This document shows, piece after piece, positions 12,804 through 20,801 of a stretch of DNA of 30,402 nucleotides (within the stretch, counting starts at the first letter, position 1; each line of letters begins with the position of its first letter). The stretch lies in contig CAJUMM010000032.1 in assembly GCA_910586955.1 (NCBI GenBank), positions 1 to 30,402 on the forward strand. Reading direction: 5' to 3'. The position numbers and the translations under genes are program-made. The notes beneath the pieces are model-generated. The model had not been told where the DNA came from. It ran no database searches and saw only the letters and a list, made by a program, of their open reading frames with translations. This DNA is from an uncultured Lachnospiraceae bacterium. GTDB taxonomy: Bacteria; Bacillota; Clostridia; Lachnospirales; Lachnospiraceae.

Positions 12804-14648
12804 ATGAAATATGAAAAATTTTGTAAAGAGCTGATGGAATTAACCGGAGGTAAAAGCAATATTCAAAGTGTGACAAACTGTATGACACGGCTGCGCTTTC
12901 AATTAAAGGATCGCAGCCTGGCAAATACGGATGCCATCAAAGAGCTGCCGGAGGTTATTGATGTAGTTTCCAATGATGTGGCGTATCAGGTGATTATCGG
13001 CACCCAGGTACAGGATATCTGTCCTGAGATGAAGGAGCTTCTGGGGTTAAGCCGGGATAATGGATCGTCCGTTTCCGGGGAAAAAGAAAAGTTTGTCATG
13101 ATGGCATTGCGCATTTTATCGGAATCTATGGGACCCGTAGTGGTGCCCATTATGGCAGCGGGACTTCTGGCCGGTATCTTGTCCCTGCTCTCTCTGACAG
13201 GGCTTGTCTCAGCAGAAAGCTCCACCTATATGATTTTGGATGCCATCCGCCAGTCGGTATTTTTCTTCCTGCCGGTTTTGATAGCCGTATCCTTTAGCCG
13301 CCGGCTGGGGGTGAATGAATATCTGGCGGTCACCATTGCCCTGACATTGATGTCCGGTACCATCAACGGCGTGGGAGGCCTCAACTTCCTGGGACTGGAA
13401 CTGCCGGAAACCACCTACTCCAATTCCTTCTTCCCCATTATTTTGAGTATTATCTTTATGAAATATGCAGGGAAGGCCCTGGACAGAATGATTCCCAAAG
13501 CCCTGCAGTATTTTTTCTGCCCGGTACTGCTTTTGATCATTACGCTGCCGGTTACCCTGATCTTGTTCGGACCTTTGGGAATCTATATCGGTGACGGCTT
13601 AAACTTTGTCTTTGACTTTATCGGAAATACCTTTGGCACTTGGAGTGTGGTGATGCTGTATGCGGCTTTACAGCCTTTCCTGATTACCATTGGGGCTGGA
13701 AACTTCATTATTCCTATTTATATGAATTCTTATGCTACCCTGGGTTACGATCCGGTGTTTACCGCAGCCTGGATTATATCGGATATTGCAGTGTGCGGTG
13801 CAGTGCTGGGATATTTCTTCCGGGCGAAAGACAAGAAGCAAAAACAGCTGTTCGGAACCACGGCCTTCAGCGCTTTTATGGGCGTCACGGAGCCGGCCGT
13901 TTACGGAGTGTTTGTAAAATACCGCCGGCCTTATATCGCCGTTATGATTGGCGGCGGATTAGGCGGACTGTTCGCCGGCTTAATGAAGGTTGTGGGCTAT
14001 GCGCCTGTGACATTATTCGGGCTTGCCTCCTTTGTAGGTGAAAATAATTACCGGAATTTCTATATGATGGTGATTGCCGTGATCATCGGATTTGTGGGAG
14101 CGGGAATTGCCGCATTTATCCTGGGGATACCCAAAGATGAAAAGAGCGGCGAAAAGCAGGAGGTCAAGGGGGAGATAAGGGATCCGGCGATTACGAAGCT
14201 GGCTCTGAAAGCGCCTGTGAAAGGAAGAAATATCGTTTTAAGTAAGGTGGAGGATAAAGCCTTTTCTTCCGGAGCTTTGGGAAAAGGCCTGGGGATCCGG
14301 CCGGAAGAGGATGTGATCCATGCCCCGGCAGACGGAGAAGTGGTAAGCCTGTTCCCCACCAGCCATGCCATTGGGCTCAAAACGGAATACGGGGTGGAAG
14401 TGCTGATCCATATCGGCATTAATACCGTAGAGCTGGAAGGAAAATATTTTGAAACCTTTGTCAAACAGGGGGATAAAGTGTCTGCAGGGGAACCTGTTCT
14501 GAAAGCAGATATGGCGGGAATACAGAGAGAAGGGTACGATCCCATTGTGATTACGGTAGTTACCAATACGGCGGATTACCTGGATGTACTACCCTCAAAG
14601 GAGGAGCAGATGAGTGAAAAAACAGATTGTTTGACGGTTGTGATTTAG
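12804..14648 (+). CDS. bglP: PTS beta-glucoside transporter EIIBCA
   Basis: A 614-residue complete permease in the order EIIB-EIIC-EIIA. EIIB has the phosphocysteine C26 (VTNCMTRLRFQLKD). EIIC spans about 95-450 with many membrane helices and the conserved GVTEPAVYG near residue 360. EIIA covers about 465-600 with H521 (SHAIGLK) and the phosphorylated H536 (EVLIHIGINTV). It transports and phosphorylates beta-glucosides and, in family members, also inactivates the cognate antiterminator when substrate is absent. ATG 12804 has AAAAGGAGGAATG upstream. Unlike module 1, all three PTS domains are fused. The GH1 gene follows 23 bp later. Confidence 0.95.
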   Translation: MKYEKFCKELMELTGGKSNIQSVTNCMTRLRFQLKDRSLANTDAIKELPEVIDVVSNDVAYQVIIGTQVQDICPEMKELLGLSRDNGSSVSGEKEKFVMMALRILSESMGPVVVPIMAAGLLAGILSLLSLTGLVSAESSTYMILDAIRQSVFFFLPVLIAVSFSRRLGVNEYLAVTIALTLMSGTINGVGGLNFLGLELPETTYSNSFFPIILSIIFMKYAGKALDRMIPKALQYFFCPVLLLIITLPVTLILFGPLGIYIGDGLNFVFDFIGNTFGTWSVVMLYAALQPFLITIGAGNFIIPIYMNSYATLGYDPVFTAAWIISDIAVCGAVLGYFFRAKDKKQKQLFGTTAFSAFMGVTEPAVYGVFVKYRRPYIAVMIGGGLGGLFAGLMKVVGYAPVTLFGLASFVGENNYRNFYMMVIAVIIGFVGAGIAAFILGIPKDEKSGEKQEVKGEIRDPAITKLALKAPVKGRNIVLSKVEDKAFSSGALGKGLGIRPEEDVIHAPADGEVVSLFPTSHAIGLKTEYGVEVLIHIGINTVELEGKYFETFVKQGDKVSAGEPVLKADMAGIQREGYDPIVITVVTNTADYLDVLPSKEEQMSEKTDCLTVVI

Positions 14649-14671
14649 AGAAGGGAAAGGAGAAAAGGGAA

Positions 14672-16102
14672 ATGGCAGAATTAGCGAAAGATTTTTTCTG
14701 GGGCGGGAGCATTGCCGCACACCAGTTGGAGGGAGCCTATCAGGAAGGGGGAAAGGGCTTAAATACTATGGATCTTTTTACTGGAGGAGCATATGGAAGG
14801 CCGAGACAGATCACGGAAGAACTCCAGGCGGATACTTATTATCCCTCTCACCAGGCCATTGATTTTTATCACCGGTACCAGGAGGATATTCAAATGTTTG
14901 GGGATATGGGCTTCCGGGCGCTGCGGATATCCATAGACTGGTCCCGGATCTTTCCCAGGGGAGATGAGGAGGAGCCCAGCCGGGAAGGGCTCGATTATTA
15001 CCACAAGGTCATTGATGAGCTGCGGAAACATAAAATAGAACCCATTGTAACCCTCTTTCACTTTGAGCTTCCTGTTGGGATTGTAAGAAACTACAATTCC
15101 TGGCTGTCCAGGGAAACCATAGACCTGTACTTAAAATTTGTGGAAACAGTTGTGGGGGAATACAAGGGAAAGGTAAACTATTGGGTGACCTTTAATGAAA
15201 TGAATCATATCGATCCCCAGACGGAGGTATCGGATCTCTTTACCTATATTCTGGCGGGGCTGGAATATTCAAAGATGCAGGATAAAAAGCAGACCCTGGC
15301 TGTCTTGGGATATCATATGACCCTGGCCTCTGTGAAAGCGGCAAAAATGATACGCAAAATAGATGCCGGCAATCAGGTGGGATGCGTCTTCGGACTGACG
15401 CCTTATTACCCGAAGACCTGCAGGCCGGAGGATATGCTGCTGTCCTTCCAGGATACCATCCGGGACTTTTACCAGATTGACGCCATGGTATGGGGTGAAT
15501 TTCCCAAGTACAAAATGTTTGAGTATCAGAGAGAGGGGATTAGCCTGGAGATTACGGAAGCCGACCGTGTGGCTTTCCGGGAGGGCACCTTGGATTTTAT
15601 CGGCCTCAATTACTATGCCAGTGCGGTGAGTTCTGCGGTAAAAGAGGAAGGAGCCCAGGAAGCCATGTTTGGAGGGGAGCTCAACCCCTATCTGGAGAAA
15701 TCGGACTGGGGCTGGACCATTGACCCCATAGGCCTGCGGTATCTGATGAATTTTGTCTACCGGAAATACCAGAAACCCATTATCATCTGTGAAAACGGAC
15801 TGGGAGCAGCAGACGAGGTTTCGGAAACCGGGGAGATCCGGGACGATTACCGGATTGATTATCTGGGAAAGCATTTGGGGCAGTTAAAGAAGGCGGTTCT
15901 GGAAGACGGCGTGGAATGTTTCGGATATTTGATGTGGGCTCCCATTGACCTGGTAAGCGCCACCACCGGAGAGATGAAGAAGCGCTATGGCTTTATCTAT
16001 GTAGATAAGCACGACGACGGCTCCGGGGATTTGTCAAGAAAACCGAAAGCCTCCTATTATTGGTATAAAGAGATGATTGCGTCAAATGGAGAAAATCTGT
16101 AG
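14672..16102 (+). CDS. 6-phospho-beta-glucosidase, glycoside hydrolase family 1
   Basis: A 476-residue cytoplasmic GH1 enzyme. FFWGGSIAAHQLEGAYQEGG is the N-terminal signature, E176 in WVTFNEMN the acid/base, and E374 in IICENGLG the nucleophile. SATTGEMKKRYGFIYVD (about 429-445) contains the phosphate-binding Ser/Lys/Tyr set. Start: ATG 14672 with GGGAAAGGAGAAAAGGGAA upstream; the frame is open further upstream but that extension overlaps the EIIBCA gene. It hydrolyses the phosphorylated sugar delivered by the EIIBCA permease. The active-site surroundings differ from the 5652 paralogue (LFHFELP versus ISHYEMP), so substrate preference may differ. Confidence 0.95.
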   Translation: MAELAKDFFWGGSIAAHQLEGAYQEGGKGLNTMDLFTGGAYGRPRQITEELQADTYYPSHQAIDFYHRYQEDIQMFGDMGFRALRISIDWSRIFPRGDEEEPSREGLDYYHKVIDELRKHKIEPIVTLFHFELPVGIVRNYNSWLSRETIDLYLKFVETVVGEYKGKVNYWVTFNEMNHIDPQTEVSDLFTYILAGLEYSKMQDKKQTLAVLGYHMTLASVKAAKMIRKIDAGNQVGCVFGLTPYYPKTCRPEDMLLSFQDTIRDFYQIDAMVWGEFPKYKMFEYQREGISLEITEADRVAFREGTLDFIGLNYYASAVSSAVKEEGAQEAMFGGELNPYLEKSDWGWTIDPIGLRYLMNFVYRKYQKPIIICENGLGAADEVSETGEIRDDYRIDYLGKHLGQLKKAVLEDGVECFGYLMWAPIDLVSATTGEMKKRYGFIYVDKHDDGSGDLSRKPKASYYWYKEMIASNGENL

Positions 16103-16141
16103 CATCAAATAGAAAATCCTCCCAAATCCTCAAAACAACAC

Positions 16142-16170
16142 TTGCCACAGCCGGAAAACTTGTGTACAAT
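16142..16170 (+). promoter_or_regulatory. Promoter of flavodiiron-NYN operon
   Basis: TTGCCA (16142-16147) with 17-bp spacing to TACAAT (16165-16170), 45 bp before the start codon. No clear terminator is seen after the GH1 gene, so some read-through is possible. Confidence 0.7.
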
Positions 16171-16214
16171 CAAGACTGGTAAGATATGTATGAGGAGTAC
16201 GAGGAGGCAAGACG

Positions 16215-17384
16215 ATGAAGGATAAAAAGATTACAGATTCCATTTATTATGTAGGTGCAGATGATAAAACCATTGACCTGTTTGAGAGCCAGTATGTAGT
16301 TCCCAAGGGAGTTTCCTATAATTCCTATGTGATTCTGGATGAAAAGATTGCCGTGATGGACACGGTGGACCCAAGAGCCGGGGAGGAATGGCTTGCGCAG
16401 ATTGAAGAAGTTCTGGCAGGCCGTACCCCCGGCTACTTGGTGATCTCCCATCTGGAACCGGATCATGCAGGCAACATTCAGAAAATTGCGGAGAAATACC
16501 CGGACATGCAGCTGGTAGGCAACCCCAAAACCTTTGCCATGCTGCCCCAGTTTTTTGACATGGATGTGTCGGGGCGCTGCGTCACCGTGAAGGAGGGGGA
16601 TACCTTGAGCCTGGGAAGCCATACCCTGACCTTTGTGATGGCTCCCATGGTCCACTGGCCGGAGGTTATGGTGGCTTACGAAGCTTCCGAGAAAGTTCTC
16701 TTTTCCGCCGACGGCTTCGGCAAATTCGGTGCCCTGGATTCGGAGGAAGAGTGGCTTGGTGAAGCCAGGCGCTACTATATTAATATAGTAGGAAAATACG
16801 GCGCCCAGGTCCAGGCCCTTCTGAAAAAGGCGGCGGCCCTGGATATTGCCATGATCTGCCCCCTGCACGGGCCTGTCCTCAAGGAGAACCTGGGATATTA
16901 TCTGGAGAAATATAATATCTGGAGCAGCTATGTGCCGGAGGAGAAGGGCATCGTCATTGCCTACGCCTCCATCCATGGAAATACGGCCAAGGCAGCAGGG
17001 AAGCTGGCGTCCATGCTAAAGGAGCGGACGGATCTTCCGGTGAAGGTCTATGACCTGGCACGGGCGGACATGCCTATGGTGGTGGCGGAGGCCTTCCGCT
17101 ATGATCGGCTGGTGCTGGCTGCAGCCAGCTACGACGGAGGCGTCTTCCCCTGCATGGAGGACTTCCTCCATCATCTGAAGGCGAAGACCTACCGGAACCG
17201 GCGGGTAGGACTTCTGGAAAACGGCTCCTGGGCGCCCAGCGCAGCCCGAACCATGAGGGGGATACTGGAGGAGATGAAGGGAATCGCCATCTGTGAGAAG
17301 GTGGTTTCCATCCGCTCTGTCTTGAAGGAGAGGGACGAAGCGGAACTGGCGGCCCTGGCAGCGGAACTGCTGGAGGAACAATAA
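16215..17384 (+). CDS. fprA: Flavodiiron protein (A-type flavoprotein, O2/NO reductase)
   Basis: A 389-residue class A flavodiiron protein, which reduces O2 to water or NO to N2O in anaerobes. The N-terminal metallo-beta-lactamase-like domain carries the diiron ligands H79-x-E81-x-D83-H84 (HLEPDHAGN), H147, D166 and H218. The C-terminal flavodoxin domain (about 246-388) starts IVIAYASIHGNTAKAA, which binds FMN. There is no fused rubredoxin or flavin reductase domain, so electrons must come from a separate partner that is not encoded nearby. ATG 16215 follows GAGGAGTACGAGGAGGC. It is 11 bp upstream of an NYN-domain gene and probably co-transcribed with it. Confidence 0.95.
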   Translation: MKDKKITDSIYYVGADDKTIDLFESQYVVPKGVSYNSYVILDEKIAVMDTVDPRAGEEWLAQIEEVLAGRTPGYLVISHLEPDHAGNIQKIAEKYPDMQLVGNPKTFAMLPQFFDMDVSGRCVTVKEGDTLSLGSHTLTFVMAPMVHWPEVMVAYEASEKVLFSADGFGKFGALDSEEEWLGEARRYYINIVGKYGAQVQALLKKAAALDIAMICPLHGPVLKENLGYYLEKYNIWSSYVPEEKGIVIAYASIHGNTAKAAGKLASMLKERTDLPVKVYDLARADMPMVVAEAFRYDRLVLAAASYDGGVFPCMEDFLHHLKAKTYRNRRVGLLENGSWAPSAARTMRGILEEMKGIAICEKVVSIRSVLKERDEAELAALAAELLEEQ

Positions 17385-17395
17385 AAGGGGAATAT

Positions 17396-18379
17396 ATGGA
17401 ACAGATTGAAGACAAGAAACAGTTTGCGGTATTGATTGATTCCGACAATATCAGCGCCAAGTATGCGGCCAGCATTTTCAATGAGATAGAGAATTACGGC
17501 TATGCCTCCTTCCGGCGGATCTACGGGAACTGGTCCAAGGGCAGCGGGTGGAAGGAGGAGATCCTTCTGGAAAATTCCATCACCCCGGTCCAGCAGTTCG
17601 CTTACACCACAGGGAAGAACGCCACGGATATGGCTATGGTCATTGACGCCATGGACATTCTCTACTCCGGGAAGGTGGACGGCTTCTGCCTGGTTACAAG
17701 CGACAGCGATTTCACCCGGCTTGCCATGCGGCTGCGGGAAGAAAATATGTACGTCATCGGCATGGGAGAGTCCAAAACCCCCATGGCCTTAACCAAAGCC
17801 TGCAACAAATTTATCCACTTGAATCTGATTAACAAGCAGATGAATGATATGGAAAATTCCGGGGAAACGGGAACTTCCGGCAGTCTGGGCAGGAAAGGAA
17901 GCCGGGCCGAGGAGGAGCACGGAAGCGGCGTGACGCCTCTCTCCCAGATCGAGGACGCCATTATCTCCTTTATCAACGACAACGAGAACAAGGGGAAAAT
18001 CACCTACTTGGGAGAGATTGGAAGCCGTTTAAACGACAAATTTACGGATTTCGACGTGCGGAATTACGGGTATACCAAGCTGGTGGTTTTCCTCCAGGAT
18101 ACCTGCCCCCGCCTTTCCCTCTATAAGATCGACACGGCCTATGCGGTGGGGCTTGGAGGGCATCTGGACCGGCAGAAACTGGAGAAAGAAATCCTTATGT
18201 TTATCCGGGAGAACAATGGGCAGATTGAGAACCTGTCCCTGGTTTACGAGGAGATTCACAAGAAGCATCCGGGTTTTGATCTGAAGGACTATGGGTACAG
18301 CCGCCTTTCCAGTTTCCTCCGGAGCATCCGGCAGCTTTCCGTGAGCGGGAACAGTGTCAGCGTCCGGGAGCGGAAATAG
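17396..18379 (+). CDS. NYN domain protein with two OST-HTH (LOTUS) domains
   Basis: A 327-residue protein. The NYN (PIN-like nuclease) domain spans about 8-145 and has the acidic set D15/D17 (LIDSDNIS), D78 (GKNATDMAM) and D103/D105 (VTSDSDF), as expected for a metal-dependent RNase. A polar linker (about 150-180; SGETGTSGSLGRKGSRAEEE) leads to two OST-HTH/LOTUS repeats, about 185-250 and 258-325. Each ends in a DYGY/NYGY motif (FDVRNYGYTKLVVFLQ, FDLKDYGYSRLSSFLR) and probably binds RNA. Bacterial members of this LabA/DUF88 group are little characterised. The ATG at 17396 follows AAAAGGGGAATAT, 11 bp after the flavodiiron stop. RNase activity is inferred from motifs only. Confidence 0.88.
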   Translation: MEQIEDKKQFAVLIDSDNISAKYAASIFNEIENYGYASFRRIYGNWSKGSGWKEEILLENSITPVQQFAYTTGKNATDMAMVIDAMDILYSGKVDGFCLVTSDSDFTRLAMRLREENMYVIGMGESKTPMALTKACNKFIHLNLINKQMNDMENSGETGTSGSLGRKGSRAEEEHGSGVTPLSQIEDAIISFINDNENKGKITYLGEIGSRLNDKFTDFDVRNYGYTKLVVFLQDTCPRLSLYKIDTAYAVGLGGHLDRQKLEKEILMFIRENNGQIENLSLVYEEIHKKHPGFDLKDYGYSRLSSFLRSIRQLSVSGNSVSVRERK

Positions 18380-18428
18380 GAGATACAGGGATAAAAATCC
18401 AGAAAAATGAAAATTTATGCAGTATTTT

Positions 18429-18507
18429 ATCACTTTCCTGTGAAAAAGTGATTGACAAATTTATTTCTCTGGGAGTAATATAGAGAGCGATATAGAAAGC
18501 TTATATC
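18429..18507 (+). promoter_or_regulatory. Control region of the branched-chain amino acid binding protein gene
   Basis: TTGACA (18452-18457) and TAATAT (18476-18481) with 18-bp spacing form the promoter. Two inverted repeats flank it: ATCACTTT-N8-AAAGTGAT (18429-18452), ending at the first base of the -35, and GATATA-N7-TATATC (18489-18507), at or just after the start. Both could be repressor sites; the second could also be a small leader hairpin. Confidence 0.6.
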
Positions 18508-18535
18508 AATCGAAGAGCAAAAGGAGGAAAACATT

Positions 18536-19759
18536 ATGAAAAAAGCATTAAGCTTACTGCTGGTTTGCGCAATGACTTTCTCCCTGGCTGCATGTGGCAG
18601 CAAGGATGAGGGAACTACAGCACCGGCAGAGGACAACACCCAGACAGAAACCGGAACAGACGCAGAAGCACCGGCTGAGACGCCGGCAGCAGACGGAGCC
18701 GTATTTAAGATTGGCGGCATCGGGCCCACCACGGGAGGAGCCTCCGCATACGGAATTGCCGTACAGAGAGGCGCACAGATTGCCGTAGACGAGATCAATG
18801 CGGCAGGCGGAATCAATGGCGTTCAGATCGAGCTGAACTTCCAGGATGACGAGCACGATCCGGAGAAATCCGTCAACGCATACAACACCCTGAAGGACTG
18901 GGGAATGCAGATCCTGATCGGAAGCGTTACTTCCAACCCCTGTATCGCAGTTGCCGAGGAGAGCCACAAGGACAATCTGTTCCAGCTGACCCCCTCCGGA
19001 ACGGCAGTGAAGTGCGTACAGTATGACAATGCCTTCCGTATGTGTTTCTCTGACCCGAACCAGGGCCTGGAGTCCGCAAAGTACATCGGCGCAAACAGCC
19101 TGGCCAGCAAGGTGGCGGTTATCTACGACAGCTCCGATCCCTACTCCGTAGGAATCTTCGAGGCGTTCCGCGAGGAGGCCCAGAACCAGAATATCGAAAT
19201 TGTTGCCGCTGAGGCGTTTACCGCAGACAGCAAGACCGACTTCTCCGTACAGGTTCAGAAGGCAAAGGATAATGGTGCAGAGCTTCTGTACATGCCCTTC
19301 TACTATACCGAGGCATCCCTGGTACTGGCAGAGTGCAAGAAGCAGAGCTACGCTCCGGCATTCTTTGGCGTAGACGGTATGGACGGCATTCTGTCCGTAG
19401 AGAACTTTGACGCTTCGCTGGCAGAGAATCTGATGTACATGGCTCCCTTCGTTGCCAACTCTGACGACGAGCAGGTAAAGAGCTTTGTAACCAAGTACCA
19501 GGAGCAGTTTAACGAGGTTCCGAACCAGTTTGCGGCGGACGCTTACGACTGCGTATATGTAGTGAAGGCGGCTATCGAGGCCGGAAACGTAACTCCGGAC
19601 ATGGACGCATCCGCAATGTGCGATGCCCTGAAGGCGGCTATGACCACCATCAGCTTTGACGGCATCACCGGCAAGGGAATCAGCTGGGAGGCAAGCGGAG
19701 AGCCCAACAAGGCACCCCTGATTGTGCAGATCCAGAACGGTGAGGGAGTAGCGCTGTAA
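18536..19759 (+). CDS. livJ: Branched-chain amino acid ABC transporter substrate-binding lipoprotein
   Basis: A 407-residue periplasmic-binding-protein type I domain anchored as a lipoprotein. The signal peptide has lysines at 2-3 and the lipobox LAAC with lipidated C20. A Thr/Glu/Pro-rich linker (about 24-53) follows. The ligand domain begins FKIGGIGPTTGGASAYGIAV, the usual LivJ/LivK opening, and contains GGINGVQIELNFQDDEHDPE and KVAVIYDSSDPYSVGIFEAF. It captures leucine, isoleucine, valine or a related ligand outside the cell for the LivHM-GF transporter encoded downstream. Codon choice is more biased than in neighbouring genes, consistent with high expression. The ATG has AAGGAGG eight bases upstream. 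A terminator follows, so it is probably made in excess over the membrane parts. Confidence 0.94.
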   Translation: MKKALSLLLVCAMTFSLAACGSKDEGTTAPAEDNTQTETGTDAEAPAETPAADGAVFKIGGIGPTTGGASAYGIAVQRGAQIAVDEINAAGGINGVQIELNFQDDEHDPEKSVNAYNTLKDWGMQILIGSVTSNPCIAVAEESHKDNLFQLTPSGTAVKCVQYDNAFRMCFSDPNQGLESAKYIGANSLASKVAVIYDSSDPYSVGIFEAFREEAQNQNIEIVAAEAFTADSKTDFSVQVQKAKDNGAELLYMPFYYTEASLVLAECKKQSYAPAFFGVDGMDGILSVENFDASLAENLMYMAPFVANSDDEQVKSFVTKYQEQFNEVPNQFAADAYDCVYVVKAAIEAGNVTPDMDASAMCDALKAAMTTISFDGITGKGISWEASGEPNKAPLIVQIQNGEGVAL

Positions 19760-19776
19760 TAACAGGAAAATTCAGG

Positions 19777-19808
19777 CAGAGGAGCCCTTTGGGGGTTCCT
19801 CTGTTTTT
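19777..19808 (+). terminator. Intrinsic terminator between binding protein and permease genes
   Basis: CAGAGGAGCCC (19777-19787) pairs with GGGTTCCTCTG (19793-19803) around a short loop, followed by five T. It separates the binding protein message from the permease genes, which have their own promoter at 19841. Confidence 0.88.
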
Positions 19809-19830
19809 GCATATATGAGGCATATATGAG
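19809..19830. repeat. Tandem 11-bp direct repeat upstream of livH promoter
   Basis: GCATATATGAG occurs twice in exact tandem (19809-19819 and 19820-19830), ending 10 bp before the -35. A one-turn spacing upstream of the promoter is what a cooperative activator site looks like, but the binder is unknown. Confidence 0.6.
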
Positions 19831-19840
19831 GAAGTTTTAC

Positions 19841-19869
19841 TTGTGCAAGGGATCTTTCTATGCTATAAT
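19841..19869 (+). promoter_or_regulatory. Promoter of livHMGF genes
   Basis: TTGTGC (19841-19846), 17-bp spacer, extended TGC-TATAAT (19864-19869). The -10 is perfect. Confidence 0.8.
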
Positions 19870-19916
19870 ATATCGCAAATTGTGTAGAATTTTAGAAGGA
19901 TAAAGAGGTGTTATGT

Positions 19917-20801
19917 ATGATGGGATTTATATCCTACCTGGTGAATGGGATCAGCCTGGGCAGTGTGTACGCAATTATTGCCCTGGGATACACCATGGTG
20001 TACGGCATTGCGAAGATGCTGAATTTTGCTCACGGCGATGTCATTATGATCGGTGGTTTTGTGGTGTTCACCACAGTCAGCGGCATGGGGCTGCCTCCCA
20101 TGATCGGGATTTTGATCTCGGTAGTGGCCTGTACGGTGCTGGGCGTCGTGATTGAGCGGATCGCCTATAAGCCGCTGCGTGGGGCCTCCAAGCTGGCAGT
20201 TCTCATTACGGCCATCGGTGTCAGCTATTTTTTGCAGAATGTGGCCCTTTTGATCTATGGAGCCAATACGAAGTCTTTTACCTCGGTGGTAACCATACCG
20301 CCCCTTTCCCTGGCAGGCGGCAGCCTGATTATCTCCGGCGAGACCATGGTAACGATTACAGCCTGCATTGTGATTATGATCGTGCTGACAAGCTTTATCA
20401 AGTACTCCAAGTCCGGCCGCGCCATGCTGGCGGTTTCTGAGGACAGCGGAGCGGCCCAGCTGATGGGCGTTAATGTGAACGCCACCATAGCCCTGACCTT
20501 TGCCATTGGCTCTGCCCTGGCGGCTATCGCAGGTGTGTTGCTGTGTTCCTCCTATCCGTCCCTGACGCCGTATACAGGAGCTATGCCCGGCATCAAGGCC
20601 TTTGTGGCGGCAGTGTTTGGCGGCATTGGATCTATTCCGGGGGCGTTTATCGGGGGAATCCTTCTAGGTGTGATTGAGATTCTGGGCAAGGCTTATATTT
20701 CTTCCCAGCTTGCAGACGCCATTGTGTTCGCTGTGCTGATTGTGGTGCTGCTGGTGAAGCCTACGGGACTTTTGGGCAGGCAGATTCAGGAGAAGGTGTA
20801 G
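19917..20801 (+). CDS. livH: Branched-chain amino acid ABC transporter permease LivH
   Basis: A 294-residue membrane subunit with about eight hydrophobic segments. LVNGISLGSVYAIIALGYTM and YGIAKMLNFAHGDVIMIGG at the N-terminus are the LivH signature, and GSIPGAFIGGILLGVIEILG is the conserved cytoplasmic EAA-like loop region. It forms the translocation pore with LivM. Start: ATG 19917 (AAGAGGTG six to seven bases upstream) is preferred to a GTG at 19908; the ATG at 19920 is equally possible. The stop is immediately followed by the livM GTG. Confidence 0.94.
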   Translation: MMGFISYLVNGISLGSVYAIIALGYTMVYGIAKMLNFAHGDVIMIGGFVVFTTVSGMGLPPMIGILISVVACTVLGVVIERIAYKPLRGASKLAVLITAIGVSYFLQNVALLIYGANTKSFTSVVTIPPLSLAGGSLIISGETMVTITACIVIMIVLTSFIKYSKSGRAMLAVSEDSGAAQLMGVNVNATIALTFAIGSALAAIAGVLLCSSYPSLTPYTGAMPGIKAFVAAVFGGIGSIPGAFIGGILLGVIEILGKAYISSQLADAIVFAVLIVVLLVKPTGLLGRQIQEKV

